NCBI RefSeq assembly: GCF_901709675.1
Contig: NC_051092.1
Location: 9,936,491-10,000,490 of the forward strand
Reading direction: 5' to 3'
Source: Syngnathus acus
Taxonomy: Eukaryota; Chordata; Actinopteri; Syngnathiformes; Syngnathidae
Length of the DNA stretch: 64,000 nucleotides
In this document: piece by piece, positions 14,201 to 24,074 of the stretch
Layout: the number at the start of each line of letters is the position of its first letter
How positions within the stretch are numbered: the stretch's first letter is position 1
The notes under the pieces: generated by a model
The model's database searches: none
Seen by the model: the letters and a program-made list of their open reading frames with translations, nothing else
Told to the model about the DNA's origin: nothing
Position numbers and translations under genes: made by a program

Positions 14201-14688
14201 TCTCTGTAACTTTAACAACCCAGGTGAAAATTTGCTCCAACTTGACATAAGACGCTTGTGTCTCAGTCAAGTTTCATGTGCTTCAGAACAAAAAAACTCA
14301 TATAGGTGAGCTTTTCAGCAAATAGTTACTGATAGGTTCCACATAAAACAACATGAACACTAAGTGTATTTTGTGAATAGTGAGCCACAAGTATGCAGTC
14401 TATTACTGTACAGTATATTCATTCTGTGACAAATTATCAGAGAACCGCTCCAGCTTCGCAAGTGACACTTCCTTTTCTGCCCTGACTTTCTTGTTTATCT
14501 CGCAGATGGCCAGAAGTGCCCTCAGAGAGTCGTCAGCTACCCCCGCTCACCTTGACGTTGGGGCAGGCTACCTTTCTGCCCCTCTCTCACTGGATGCGAC
14601 CCCTCCCACCCAGTCTTCCGCCTCCTTAATCAAGGCCATCCGTGAGGAACTTTTACGCCTGTCGCAGAAACAGGGTTACCACAGCTGA
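241..14688 (+). CDS. kiaa1549: KIAA1549 ortholog, 3-prime part of gene (22 exons, join)
   Basis: Single-pass membrane protein of poorly known function. In mammals it is reported at the photoreceptor connecting cilium, and it is the 5-prime partner of KIAA1549-BRAF fusions. Seen here: 22 exons whose lengths sum to 5355 nt (1785 codons with stop) without a frame break. Order: Ser/Thr/Pro-rich ectodomain (first ~680 residues, N-terminus missing), membrane-proximal ectodomain with an R-V-K-R dibasic site, one transmembrane helix ending at YWKLCR, then a long cytoplasmic tail. Tail blocks such as SVKGFDFAK, SSASIFEHVDR, KSEIEHHRNKIRLRAKR, PSIEEARQ, ARPRPVGGT and SLIKAIREELLRLSQKQ match my memory of human KIAA1549 closely, so I prefer it over the paralog KIAA1549L. 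Odd: two acidic exons and a 15-nt exon that I do not remember from the human protein. The first exon or exons and the promoter are upstream of the window. Confidence 0.9.
2454..2542 (+). CDS. kiaa1549: KIAA1549 exon 2: start of membrane-proximal ectodomain
   Basis: Acceptor gtaaag before 2454, donor CAG|gtacct, phase 1 in and 0 out. Encodes KVEDAKFQVEEILKREFNKS, an amphipathic helix-like segment reminiscent of the start of SEA-type domains; the domain assignment is inference. Confidence 0.85.
3148..3307 (+). CDS. kiaa1549: KIAA1549 exon 3: ectodomain
   Basis: Phase 0 in, phase 1 out (ACA G|gtgaat). Encodes a compact hydrophobic/aromatic stretch including FVFRVMSDPVVYTAIS and GRHFLYVSPHW. Frame continues from exon 2 into exon 4 without loss. 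Confidence 0.85.
3390..3520 (+). CDS. kiaa1549: KIAA1549 exon 4: ectodomain
   Basis: Acceptor tgtgcag, donor CAT|gtaagt; phase 1 in, 0 out. Encodes LQFVPGHIDVRFCDFSER followed by an N-F-T glycosylation site near its end. Confidence 0.87.
4295..4481 (+). CDS. kiaa1549: KIAA1549 exon 5: ectodomain
   Basis: Acceptor gctacag, donor C|gtaagt; phase 0 in, 1 out. Encodes MNITMAVPKNLELGRYPVDI and later VEFSYYMGFPVLQIAE, with one N-I-T site. Confidence 0.88.
4603..4662 (+). CDS. kiaa1549: KIAA1549 exon 6: ectodomain, 60 nt
   Basis: Small exon with phase 1 on both sides, acceptor tcaaaag, donor ACAG|gtaaga. Encodes FHYPKLNTSQSLRSSWVRT. It could be skipped without changing frame. Confidence 0.85.
4772..4917 (+). 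CDS. kiaa1549: KIAA1549 exon 7: ectodomain with R-V-K-R site
   Basis: Acceptor cattatag, donor CAG|gtgtat; phase 1 in, 0 out. Encodes LLGVPDSEVGQRTFQANIER and then GLVRRVKRATDVGNSS. R-V-K-R at 4876-4887 fits the R-x-K/R-R furin consensus and lies about 80 residues before the transmembrane helix, so the ectodomain may be clipped there. Confidence 0.87.
5339..5352 (+). promoter_or_regulatory. RFX X-box match in KIAA1549 intron 7
   Basis: GTCCCCATGGCAAC fits the X-box consensus GTHNCC-AT-RGNAAC. It sits in a GC-richer patch of the 4918-5949 intron that otherwise has no exon I can support. Confidence 0.4.
5950..6127 (+). CDS. kiaa1549: KIAA1549 exon 8: juxtamembrane ectodomain
   Basis: Acceptor ttcatag, donor C|gtgagt; phase 0 in, 1 out. 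Encodes PLEVVYFVERPDGQRVPAVE and KAAIILGYRVEGILAQ, close to the segment I remember just before the human transmembrane exon. Confidence 0.9.
6655..6839 (+). CDS. kiaa1549: KIAA1549 exon 9: transmembrane helix
   Basis: Acceptor acgtcag, donor AAG|gtagat; phase 1 in, 0 out. Carries the single clear membrane segment WIIIGVVIPLLLVMIIIAIL, stopped by YWKLCR on the cytoplasmic side, then DKLEFQPD and QQRQK. The basic flank after the helix supports an ectodomain-out, tail-in orientation. Confidence 0.93.
7354..7479 (+). CDS. kiaa1549: KIAA1549 exon 10: acidic cassette exon (predicted)
   Basis: 42 codons, phase 0 at both ends. Acceptor is a good pyrimidine tract ending ccgttcaccag; donor AAG|gtatcg. 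Encodes EEWTYEEEEAEYEDEENEEE followed by a short basic end. Stop-free only in the frame that joins exon 9 to exon 12. Human KIAA1549, as I remember it, goes directly from QQRQK to the SVKGFDFAK block, so this is probably an optional or lineage-specific exon. Confidence 0.65.
7659..7913 (+). CDS. kiaa1549: KIAA1549 exon 11: second acidic cassette exon (predicted)
   Basis: 85 codons, phase 0 at both ends; acceptor ttttgcttag, donor GAG|gtacag. Two runs of Glu/Asp (ten and seven Glu) are followed by a Lys/Arg/Glu-rich stretch ending ASKERRGKQE. Reading on past the donor meets a stop at 7929-7931, which marks the border. The low-complexity GAG/GAA/GAT codons make the call less certain than its neighbours. 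Confidence 0.65.
8394..8617 (+). CDS. kiaa1549: KIAA1549 exon 12: cytoplasmic tail
   Basis: Acceptor ctgtttcag, donor AG|gtcagt; phase 0 in, 2 out. Encodes PSVKGFDFAKLHLGQHNKDD, nearly identical to the human sequence as I remember it, then a Pro/Ser-rich linker ending in RSFRRRER. A second AG six bases in (cagttacag) could be a NAGNAG-like alternative start. Confidence 0.92.
9349..9458 (+). CDS. kiaa1549: KIAA1549 exon 13: cytoplasmic tail
   Basis: Acceptor gtgcttag, donor C|gtaagg; phase 2 in, 1 out. Encodes ISPSDGDSVVSDRSSGREST, a Ser/Asp/Glu-rich stretch with many possible phosphorylation sites that aligns with the human SPSDADS region. Confidence 0.9.
10297..10311 (+). CDS. kiaa1549: KIAA1549 exon 14: 15-nt microexon (predicted)
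   Basis: Fifteen bases between a pyrimidine-rich acceptor ending gttgcag and the donor G|gtaaga. Phase 1 on both sides, so inclusion adds five residues (R-K-N-K-I in context) and skipping keeps the frame. A TGC motif at 10287-10289, inside the pyrimidine tract, is the hallmark of SRRM4-dependent neural microexons. Not confirmed by transcripts here. Confidence 0.55.
10595..10800 (+). CDS. kiaa1549: KIAA1549 exon 15: cytoplasmic tail
   Basis: Acceptor tcaacag, phase 1 in, 0 out. Encodes TSSASIFEHVDRMSRATDVS and NKVQLIAMQP, matching the human SSASIFEHVDR and KIQLIAMQP blocks. The donor GAG|gttcgc is weak, but frame and homology (KINKE to IQ) place it there. Confidence 0.9.
10892..11115 (+). CDS. 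kiaa1549: KIAA1549 exon 16: basic cytoplasmic helix
   Basis: Acceptor ctcatcag, donor GG|gtgggt; phase 0 in, 2 out. Encodes KSEIEHHRNKIRLRAKRKGH, the most conserved tail segment, and then QMQMDKILDQ. A strongly basic amphipathic helix is likely. Confidence 0.92.
11155..11225. repeat. (ACAT)n-type microsatellite in KIAA1549 intron
   Basis: Imperfect alternating TA/CA and CATA units between exons 16 and 17. Confidence 0.75.
11255..11399 (+). CDS. kiaa1549: KIAA1549 exon 17: cytoplasmic tail
   Basis: Acceptor atttccag, donor GTA|gtaagt; phase 2 in, 0 out. Encodes GRRSPKQRIKEQSNGGLTDA and PGVNNVAYV, matching the human RRSPK...NG...DAEKD and PGVHNSAY order. Confidence 0.9.
11507..11833 (+). CDS. 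kiaa1549: KIAA1549 exon 18: Pro-rich tail
   Basis: Acceptor catttcag, donor GGT|gtaagt; phase 0 both ends. Encodes a Pro-rich stretch with APPPPPYMPPQPSIEEARQQ and MHSLLDDAFALVSP, the latter nearly the same as human. PPPYMPP could bind WW or SH3 domains (inference). Confidence 0.92.
12247..12299 (+). CDS. kiaa1549: KIAA1549 exon 19: small tail exon
   Basis: 53 nt; acceptor ccccctcag, donor AG|gttagg; phase 0 in, 2 out. Encodes KFSDLSVSPPLVQGLIP. Only the correct frame links exon 18 to exon 20. Confidence 0.8.
12757..12905 (+). CDS. kiaa1549: KIAA1549 exon 20: cytoplasmic tail
   Basis: Acceptor tctctag, donor G|gtaaag; phase 2 in, 1 out. Encodes SSRGLYADELPTSARPRPVG; the human counterpart has the ARPRPVGGT block. 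Confidence 0.9.
13616..13782 (+). CDS. kiaa1549: KIAA1549 exon 21: cytoplasmic tail
   Basis: Acceptor is a TG repeat ending gtgtgcag, donor GCA|gtaagt; phase 1 in, 0 out. Encodes QLHHLTQVGLSSRI and then a Gly/Tyr/Asn-rich stretch (YPGWTDRQNGG). The (TG)n in the acceptor is polymorphism-prone and could affect splicing. Confidence 0.88.
14506..14688 (+). CDS. kiaa1549: KIAA1549 exon 22: terminal coding exon
   Basis: Acceptor atctcgcag, stop TGA at 14686-14688. Ends SASLIKAIREELLRLSQKQ followed by GYHS; the human protein ends with the same helix and a slightly longer tail. The conserved end suggests a short linear binding motif. Confidence 0.93.
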   Translation: MARSALRESSATPAHLDVGAGYLSAPLSLDATPPTQSSASLIKAIREELLRLSQKQGYHS

Positions 14689-16103
14689 GATAGCTCTGAC
14701 CCCACCTTCTAATGTGACCATGCTTCCTGTGGAAGCCCACCAAGAAGCAAAGCAGAGAGATAGTCCTGCGAGATGGCAATATTAAGGTGGCTAATTCATG
14801 CCTCTTGATGCTCTTTTGGATTTGGATTCGAAAATAACCAGGAGTGTTTTGAGAATGAACTAACCTCAAGTACAGTATGTCACTATGGGACAGTGTTATT
14901 ATAATATATAGTATTATATAAAAACTATATGAGGTCCAGGATTCACCACCATGAGAGATTTAGATGTTCAGTGTTACCTTAACCTCCATCTAATCTGAGA
15001 TATGCTTTGTCTTCACTCTTCAGAGATGTTCATGTGGCTCCTTCATAGTAAGGTCGCAGTTGACAGCCAGCAAATCAGTCTTGACTCAAAGGAGAAGACT
15101 ACACAGTATCAACTCACTATGCTACCTATGTACTTCTTAGCCTATCTAGCGCAGTTAGTTAGAGCTGGTCCTTGGCCTTTTTGGACTATTGGCATTCAAG
15201 TCCTTCAAGTTTTGTACGTTGTAATAATTTTTTTTTTTTTTTTTTAGAAATGTTAAGCTTTGAAATGCCTTGAAATCATCCATTTTCAAATATAGATCAC
15301 ACGGAAGAAAATATATGAACTTGGCAATCGTCATAATGTATGTGCTAAGTGCTTGGCTGTGTTTTTCTGCACTGAATGCACTAGTTTCTTAGGCTGTGGT
15401 CTGGTGGTTTCATTAAAAAAAAAAAAAAGTTGATGAAGAATACACCAACTTGCAATGCATGTATTAAATCACCATCTCTGTTTCATGCAGTATTTGAAGG
15501 TTTTGTAATGCCTTTTAAAGACAGGGTACTGTATTTATAATTCATGTCATGCTCATATGTATTTTTTTTTTTAAATCACCTTGCCTTGTGTTTTGTGCAC
15601 CATGAACAAATTTGTACCACCCACTGCGTTATCAAAATTACCACTATGCGGGACGTAAAGTTTTGTTGTTTTGTTTCAATGAAGTCAAACCGTTTATTGT
15701 GCAATCGGGGTTTCGAATTATTATTGTGTGTAATGTGGCAGATTACAACAAAACTCTGCTATTTTACGAGACTCATTTGTTGCTTTAACATGTAACAGGC
15801 TTCACCATAACAGACGTTCCCCATCTGTGACAAGGAGAGGATTTAAAAAATACACAATTCATTCACACTTACGCATCCTTGGAGAATTTAAAGTATGCTG
15901 TACACATACGTACTTTTAACATCTTAACTGATTTTTAAATGTGAGAGCCTACACGTAATCTCGTGTTCTGGCTTCATCTGCTGTCTTTTTTTGCAACAGC
16001 AAATTTTGCATGTATGTTTCAGCTACTGTTGCATCCATTCTTTTACCGTCTGCCTTGTAGTATATTTTGCCTGTGCGTGAATCTCCAAATGCAACAAAAT
16101 AAA
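14689..16103 (+). other. kiaa1549: KIAA1549 3-prime UTR
   Basis: About 1.4 kb of AT-rich sequence with poly(A) and poly(T) runs and no conserved reading frame, ending at the first good AATAAA (16098-16103). Confidence 0.65.
16098..16103 (+). terminator. Poly(A) signal AATAAA for KIAA1549
   Basis: AATAAA following a TG-rich stretch and followed by an A run. A second AATAAA at 16412-16417 is an alternative distal site. Confidence 0.5.
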
Positions 16104-16159
16104 AAAAAAACAATGACCATAAATTGTCTTTTTAAATAATCATCACCATATATAGCCGA

Positions 16160-16190
16160 TACGTCCATTTTCTATGCTGCTTATCCACGA
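16160..16190 (-). repeat. Fragment of common fish dispersed repeat (reverse)
   Basis: The words tccattttctatgctgctta resemble the reverse complement of the tail of a widespread teleost repeat (usual form ...GGATAAGCGG...AGAAAATGGATGG). Confidence 0.45.
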
Positions 16191-17059
16191 GAAACAAAGA
16201 TAGTTTGAGTCCGTTAAGTTACCTCTCAAAGAAAACATGATGTCACTTGCTGTAATTATCTCAAATGGCCACACTAGGGAAGCAGATCCAAAGAAGAGGG
16301 ACTGCTCCTTTTCTCTCATAATGACGTAACACTAGTCAAGGTCACTATATTTCACTGCATTTATCTATTTAATTTCTTACAGTGTATGCCGATTACATGT
16401 TGAAATGTACAAATAAAAAAAAACATGAAATATTGATTTGATAGTCTACTTTTGTGTGAGCTCATATTGTTAACATTTATCGAGTTGTATCTCATCCCAT
16501 CAGACGCTTCTTCCCTGTAATCCCATCAGAGGATCTCTAAATCCACCGAGTGATGCAGATAAACGCTGCAAATCCCAGCCAACTCCACTCTGCAGAAGGA
16601 CACGCTGTGAACATCTTGGCAAGCATTTTACAAAGACTTCAACCCTCTTCCCTGATTTCATGATGTACACTTCAAGTCGTGGAAATTAATCCTAATTATC
16701 TTTTTAGTCAGAATATGTCGAGTCATTTCTTTGTGACTTCCTGCCTGCCCTCCCTTATTCTAAACTATTTAACCCTGACCTGTCTCCTCTTGAGTCTGTG
16801 TCAAACTGGGCCCAGCCTCAAGGGAATTACAGTGGTGATAAAGCCTCCATACTATACACTATAAATCATCTGTCTTGTGTTTTATGGTAAATACAATCAC
16901 AACCAAGTATTGCACTTGTCTTTTGATTTTAAGTCTTGAGTCTATGACATGCATGTGTGCTTTGGATAAAGACTTTTTTTGTGGCGGAAGGGTGTTAGAA
17001 ACCAAGCAACCCCTGACCCCTTGTTTAATCCTGTCTGCGGTCTCCAGTCCTCTCTAGGT

Positions 17060-17319
17060 GGAGCACAACAAAACACCAAGGAGTTAATCTGGCTCATGAT
17101 GCTCATTACCGCCTGGGTGGCCAGCCAACGAGGGGTGTGGAGGACCAGGACGGTAGTGGTTGTCCACTGAGGGTAGGAGGAGTCCAATAAGCACTTCCAG
17201 CCACTGACTGGAGCAGGAAGCACTGGGAGGGAGGAAGGAATTTGCATGTTGTGAAGTGGTGCAGAGAGTTCAACAGCTCTTGCTTTGGTCAACAGAAGAG
17301 CAACTAACTACCCAGCATT
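17060..17319 (+). promoter_or_regulatory. Candidate promoter / untranslated first exon
   Basis: GC-richer than its surroundings, with a CCAAT motif near 17183-17187 (gtccaataag), an octamer-like atttgcat near 17240, and a perfect GTAAGT donor at 17320. No conserved frame. Could be a distal first exon of MICAL3, an enhancer, or nothing. Confidence 0.25.
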
Positions 17320-18654
17320 GTAAGTAGAGATTTGTCATGCATGTGTCTGTCATCGGTTACTTATCTTGGGAGTTTATAAATGCTATGGAAGGATTCTGAA
17401 GCAGTATAAACATGAATGGGAGGTTCTTTTGACATGCTATGATCTTTTGTCTATTTTTGTCAACATTTGATATTCCTTTGTGTTTATTTGTCCTGCCAAG
17501 AATCCAAAAGGCTTCCATTTTAAGGATTGTGCATGTCTTTGGACTGCTTGCTGATAGTTCAACTGGCCAACTTGTATTGTTTTCTAGAATCTATCGTTGC
17601 TGCATTTAGCCTCGAGTTTTTGTGCTGATGAGTCAAATGAGCCACTGCAGCATCTTCGGCCACATTAAGCTGTATCCAGCCGTGGGCTGGCTGCCACTGA
17701 TGGTGTCACGGATACCAGTTTTAGAACTGGAGAAGATGCTCTTCTGGGAAAGCACATCCTGACACTCCTTGTTCTTCCATCATCGGTTAGGCCAGCCAGA
17801 GGTTTTCTATGCACCGCACCAATAGAAAGCTTTTAGTATGTTCTCCAGCAAGCTGTAATAGGTTTGTTCGCATTGATCTGCATTAAAAACTGAGGCTCGT
17901 AACTGTACTTTGAAGGCCTTTCGTCAGCATGTGCAAGATTACTTGAATAGATTTTCATGGGCTGTCGTCACAGAGTGGTTAACTTGCTTTAACTTTGAGC
18001 AGGCAATATTGGTTCAGTTGCTTCTCCGTGACATGAGTCAGTGTAATTCTGTCATTGAGTGGTTGTCTTTTGCTATCTCTTATTCACTGTGGAAAGCACA
18101 TTGTCATGATTCATGTCACCCAACAGTCACTCTCGTCTTGTGTGTTACACTTGCCATCCTCAAAGTCACGGTACAAATTATCTCCATCCCTCCTCCCCTC
18201 CCCACGCTCTGTGTCAGGGGGCACAGTGTGAGATTGTACTGGGCTCTGCTGAGTAGGAGGCCAAGCTCATGTGATGTTGGAGTGAAAGAAGGGGAGGGGG
18301 GGATGAATAGCTGTCATTCACAACAGAGGGCCCGGTTGCTGGGCAGCTGCCCTCTGCTCTGACTTCACTCAATGTCTGCTGACTGTCAGCTGCTGGCAGC
18401 CTTCTTCTTGCTGGCCCCTTCCAGAGCCGGTCAACCTGTGCGACAAAAGGGGGATCATATAGATGACCCATGTACACAGATGGTTGTAGTTTATTTGGTG
18501 TCAAGTTCTTTTTCTGATGGCCAAATAATCCTTGGTCAGCAGACTGGCTCCGCAGGGGGCTGTTTTGTCTGATTTGACGACAACATGATTTATCAGGTGG
18601 CATTGAGTTTATTTGGTCCCTTGCTCAAGTAGCTACGCAAGGACACCTGACATG

Positions 18655-18730
18655 AAGCGAGTACCGATACCTAGAAATAAGGTCAGGTATTGCTGTCCTG
18701 ATACCAACACCAATTGGTACTCACCCATGC
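18655..18730. repeat. Fragment resembling the fish hAT MITE at 44555
   Basis: Shares the gagtaccgatacc ... gataccaa ... ggtactcacccatgc word order with MITEs whose ends read TAGGGATGGGCGA-TACC. Ends are degraded and no target duplication is visible. Confidence 0.3.
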
Positions 18731-20062
18731 TTTGTTTTTAATTTTTAATACGCCATTATCCCAGTCTATTTCTGTACCTTACCGCACACTCCCTCTTTCC
18801 AATGGCAGCCAATTAGTCAGTCCATCTTTGCCTTTTTGGATCTCATCTGTGATAACATTTTCATAATATACACCTTGATTTTCTTGAACCCCTTGAGCTA
18901 TGGACAGCCTGACTCTTTGATTGGGGGAATGTCCTTTGCTCTGTTATGTTTAAAGTCTTGGCTGGACATCCGGGATGTGGCAGCCATGTTTGTTTTCTTT
19001 TCTTCCTCAACAATCCGCTGATCACTACACCCTACATTTCGAAGTTGCATTGCATCAGTGATAGCAGCCTCCAGCAGACATTGTGGAGCCACGTTTCGGA
19101 TGAAAATAAGCTGACGTCCACAGTCCACGGTCATCCGTTTAATCACACCCCACTTAAATCCTTACTCACCCATCTTGCTCCACACCCACAGTGAATGATA
19201 AATGCATGCTGACACTGATGATGGTGTCATTGCTTTGGTTGACATCCAGATACGTGCACTGCAACGTCTACTGGCAGTAAAATAATTATGGTTATTCTCA
19301 AGAAAATGGCATGTGTGCTGACAAGACTGACTCACTAATACACAAACTGCACTAAAAGGACCTAAACAGCAACAATAGACACATTGCAGTCAGTTTCACC
19401 TGATTGATGATTAATAATAATAGATTAATTTAAAAAAAAAAAGCTACGTGAAAGTGTGACTGAAATCAAGTTGAATGGAATAAAGATACCAACTTTTACT
19501 TTTATTCCAATACTGATACTACGTGTGATTTAGCCTTTCCTCCATAAAACACATGACATTAACTAAAAATTGTAATACTTGGAATGTGATTTGCCCATAA
19601 CATATTATTAGGGATAACAAATTAAATTACTCAATCCATTTTTATGAAAGATGTGTAAAAGAGTAAACCTCAGAAGGCACCCTTGAATTTTGCTTGAATT
19701 TCAGAAAAGCCACATAAGCAAATATTGATGATTGGTGTTCAGAAGAGCATATTTTACATTCATTCATTCATTGTTACAAAGCCTGGCACTAAGGTGTCCT
19801 CACAATTATGGAAGCGACACCAGCACTTTTTTCATTGATTAATCAGGGTACAATCAGAAATTGAATCTGATGCCCCAAACTCTACTCTGAGAGTGCAAAT
19901 GTTAATGTTGTTTTGATATCTGTTCATTGTTTGAATAAGCCCACAACCTTGGTATCCTGCTTGCATAGCTTCCATCTGTCCTGCCTGACGCTCTAATGCG
20001 TCCCCAGTCACAGCGTCCTCCAACAAAGCTGAGAGTTTCTAAACGGTTGTCCACATCAGTTA

Positions 20063-20130
20063 ACCAAACACATATTTTTGGAGAATGGGAGGAAACCAAA
20101 GTATTCTATGCAGAAATAGGGGAGAACATG
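20063..20130 (-). repeat. Fish dispersed-repeat fragment
   Basis: Contains the characteristic words tttttggagaatgggaggaaacc and ggggagaacatg seen in a very common teleost repeat family; the same family in the other orientation is at 24973-25146. Confidence 0.5.
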
Positions 20131-21112
20131 AAAAGAAACAAACCAGACATGACTCGCACCATACAAGGCCTCTTCACTTCACTTAGGTCATTCTTCCTTG
20201 CTAGAATAATTGAAATAACTTAACTCTGACGTGATTTTCACTTCTCTAAGTGAATGGCTACATTCTTGGTTGATCTGTTTCTTATTCAACAGTGCGTGAT
20301 GATTTAAATAGTTTCATAACAATGTGTTCTTTTGCTTCTAATCAAGATGAATTATTCTGTAATTCAAACACATGGTTTTCAGCAAAGAAGTACAAAATCT
20401 TTCTATTCGTACTAAACATGTTTTACTCCCACTGTGCACATAACTTGTGCGCCTGGTTGATTCACATCTTGAGATAGAAGCTCCAGTTAGTCTTCCAGTA
20501 ACTTGTGTGTCATTGTGTGCTAAAAAATCTTATGCAGTGGACTCGCTGAATGTGAATGCAATACCCCCTTGTTGCAGTTCAGTGAGATGTGTGAAGAGCA
20601 AAAAAACTCTGCTGCAGCCCAAATCCACTTTTTGCAAGATGCGGTCTTGGTTCCAAAATAAAGCCTACAATATATATGAGCATATTCATTTTTACATATT
20701 TAGTCTAAACAGGTCCTCTTTTGTAGTGAAGGATGCATGTGTCGCGTGCCAGCTAAGTCGCAAAGTAATTGTAGCTAGGAGGAATTATGGACCCAAATGA
20801 AAGCAATCAACCAAGTAAGTCTAAATGGGCTGGTCCTTCTTTTGGAGCAAGTGCAAAAAAAAAAGAAAGATGAAGCAAAAGCAAAACACATTGGATCCTG
20901 GTGATGTTTGCTAAAGTGAGGTCTCTTCTATGTTGATGCCATGTGTAACGCCGCACCTACAACCATATTTTGCCAAATTACATTTGAATCAAATTTCAAA
21001 TTGTACAATGTTAAAAGTGTTCCACTATATTTCAAATCAGTGATGATTAGGAGGCCATTTAGTCAACACACTTAACTTTTATTAAATATTCAAAAAATAG
21101 GTCAAGTAGTTG

Positions 21113-21170
21113 TGACCTGAAGCCCTTTGAGATGTTTCTGTGGGCTATATATAAATAAACTTGACTTGAC
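21113..21170 (+). repeat. LINE/SINE 3-prime tail
   Basis: Pattern ccctttgagatgtttctgtg ... ggctatatataaataaa followed by two TTGAC units: the tail of a fish L2/RTE-like retroelement or its SINE partner, ending in a short tandem tail. Confidence 0.5.
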
Positions 21171-24074
21171 AAGAATCCATGTCATTTTACATTTTCATAA
21201 TTAATCCAGCTCACAGATTAAGTGTGAAGAATGACTTCAACACATTTTAAGGACATAAAGCAGACCAAGGCAAGACAAATTCAGACTTGTCCTCTCATGA
21301 AATAATTCATGTTTTCCTTCCATGCGATTTTGCTGCAACTCGGAAACTCAGTTCAAACATTCATGTTTGTTTCAATCGTGGGAATGTATGCAACTTGAGA
21401 GGACTTTTTGTGTGTGTTGCTATTTCTTTTTTCCTTTTCACAAAAACTCAAGTTAGCGTATGATAAAATGTGCCATGAATACAAAAAGACAGAGCAGCAC
21501 ATGTATGCGTGTGTTCAGGATGAGTTTTCGTTGTCTTTGTGGCCCTGCCGTTCATTACAAGAGCTCTTTGTGCCAGCCAGAGATCACATGTCACAATATT
21601 TAAGCAGCTGCACATGATAGTCGTGCATTTTGTCAGCGCTGCCAAAAGAGGAGATCTATGCTTGATAGGATGCCGTGTGTAAGCATCTGAGGGACAGCTA
21701 AGTCTTTGAGAGAGAAGACGAGTGAACATACAAACAAACCTTTGCTTAGTCTTCTTTGAAGTTGGAAATGCTACACTGACGCTATTTTATATGTTCATAG
21801 TAACTTAAATGATCTATCTTGGACAAAGCACTTAATATGGTGTGAAGGTGTGTGGCAAGTTAAGTGAAGAATTGCCTTAGGTTTTGCCTTCATTTGAAAG
21901 TGGCCAACAGAAGCTGATGATAAATTCAGATGACACCTTCAGTTCTTCCTTGTAATCTAAAGATGATATAAAATGATACCTTTGCCTTACTGCAATCATG
22001 GGTTTCTAAATGCACATTAATTGCCCAAAATTTAACATAGATATTTATTATACCAAAAATATTCATAACTCTCAGCAAATCTAATATTACCTTTTATCAT
22101 TGTCATTTCATTTTTAGGCTTGTAACGTCTGCTCTAGGATTAAATCAGAGGTTATGACAGCGACCTGAGCATTTTTTTTTCTTCTTGGATAGGTTGCGAA
22201 TTACTTGAAGGATCCAGAGAGTGGAACTTTGGTGTGGCCGCACCCTGACCACTCTTACTGTTTCAGTCCTCACACACTCAGGGCCTGAGGTCTTCTAAAC
22301 ACATGCAGTTAAATTTAGCCAGCCAGGCTGCAGATGCAGAAATACCTCCACCAATGAGTAGATATTCTCTGCTTCTATGTCCTTCCTCACTATCATGTCC
22401 TGTTTTGTACCAAATCAGATTTGTCTTTTTTAAAGAGTCTTCGAAATCCCTCCTGCCTATATGCCAATTAATCTGTATCGTATATCATGATTCTGTAGTA
22501 TGTATGTTTACATATTTATAATGGTCACCGCATGAGGTTGTTTATTGGATAAAGCATCTCTGTACCAGTGTGTAAAAGAATTGGATATATTTTTTAAACA
22601 GAAAGACACTGTGTTAATCTAAACATTCACACATTGTTCCTTTCCAGAACAGTAGTTGAGACTGTGCATGTCCCAATCAAAATTTGCTTTGTACAGGCAG
22701 ACTTCCCATTCCCAATACTACTACACCTTACATCTCATCCTATAGTGCTAGATGTGTGCGTTCACGAGAATTGATACGGCTTTCTGATTAGTAGATGATG
22801 TAGTAGAATAGTGAGATGTTTATGGTGCAGTAATGCAAACTGACGCCAGAGTTGCTGCTGTTGCGGGACACTGGCCCATAAAAGCTAATGATGGTCAACC
22901 ATGAACATGATGAGGTCACTTATCGGCACTACTCTACTCCATCATTTCTTAAAGCTTGTGGTGCCTGATGGAAGTAAGAAGCCTTTCGTGTCTGATATGA
23001 CCTTCAGTATGTCAAGTGTGGCATGAGCAGTAATGCTGAGTCGGGCTTGTGACTAGAGTGTAGTTTGACCTGTTTTAGTCCATCATAACTGAGGCCTTAC
23101 GGAATTAACGTGTGTGTAGGTGAAGGGCAGTTAACATAATACTAATAGGTGATTTAGATGGTGAGCTTACAGTTTTCCAACTGCTTGCAAGATTTGAATG
23201 TAGCCTTTCTTGACTCCACCCTCCTAAGTCTTTGACCAAAGCCATACCCCTTGTTCAGGATGTGTCCTGTAAAAACGTGTAGAGCAAACATTGTTTACAC
23301 ATCAATGAATAATGAGAATTCCATCTGTCCGATCTTTGGATAAAATTTTGTGGATTTTCAACCCAAAGTATCTTGATGAAAAGGGACTCAAATAAATGAA
23401 CGGATAGACGGAAAGATCACAATCATAACACAACATACACATGTAAGCACAACCGAACTATCCAAGACTGAAATGACCTAAGGTCTTTCTAAGATTCTTG
23501 ACATGTATTTAATGGGAATATGCCTGTGAGCAATAAAAATGTCTTTCCCTTAAATGACATGTAAAATGCCACACTTGTCTTCCGCAAATAACTTTTATAG
23601 CAATGTGGAGAGACATTTTTGTTCACTCACACACAGAATGCTGCTGTTATTGCTGCCATGTTTTGATTGGCATTCCATGCAATCATCTGCTTTCTCGACC
23701 ACAGTGCAGTTGTAGACCACTGCAAAAAAAACGATCGCAATAATTATATTGTGGTTGGCCAGGTTATAGAGCATCTTCGCGTGGATTTTTACAGCAGTCA
23801 GGTTATTTCTTTTTCTGGGTTATAGCAGCGTTGAGGGATTCATGAGTTAAGAGCAAAGAGCAACCCGTGCCACATGAGATGAGCTATTAGACATGAGTCA
23901 GAACAGTCAGCATGCCACAAAGTCAGTCAGTCAATTATCCCAGACCATCCAGTAGCTCCACTTGAGTTTTCAAATGCAACCCCGCCCTGAAGATAATTCT
24001 AAAAAACACCTATTGTGTCTGTTCTTTCAGGCAGACCAAGAAGGATCCCTCCCATATGTGAACTGGTGGGCGTG

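Larger units (their letters stand above)
7914..14505 (+). other. KIAA1549 tail introns
   Basis: Introns 7914-8393, 8618-9348, 9459-10296, 11834-12246, 12300-12756, 12906-13615 and 13783-14505 hold short TTG runs (9019-9038, 9173-9199) and otherwise nothing recognised. Confidence 0.5.
17320..24074. other. Intergenic, no gene seen
   Basis: No reading frame on either strand has splice borders or family similarity that I recognise. Contents seen: an E-box pair (18344-18392), fragments resembling the 44555 MITE family (18655-18730, 19481-19525), a reverse copy of a fish repeat (20063-20130) and a LINE/SINE tail (21113-21170). Confidence 0.6.

Noticed and set aside
16942-17292. 116-codon minus-strand frame
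   Set aside because: No family similarity, no Kozak or splice context; explained by local GC content.
18214-18603. 129-codon minus-strand frame
   Set aside because: Frames are open on both strands in a GC-rich patch; peptide looks random.
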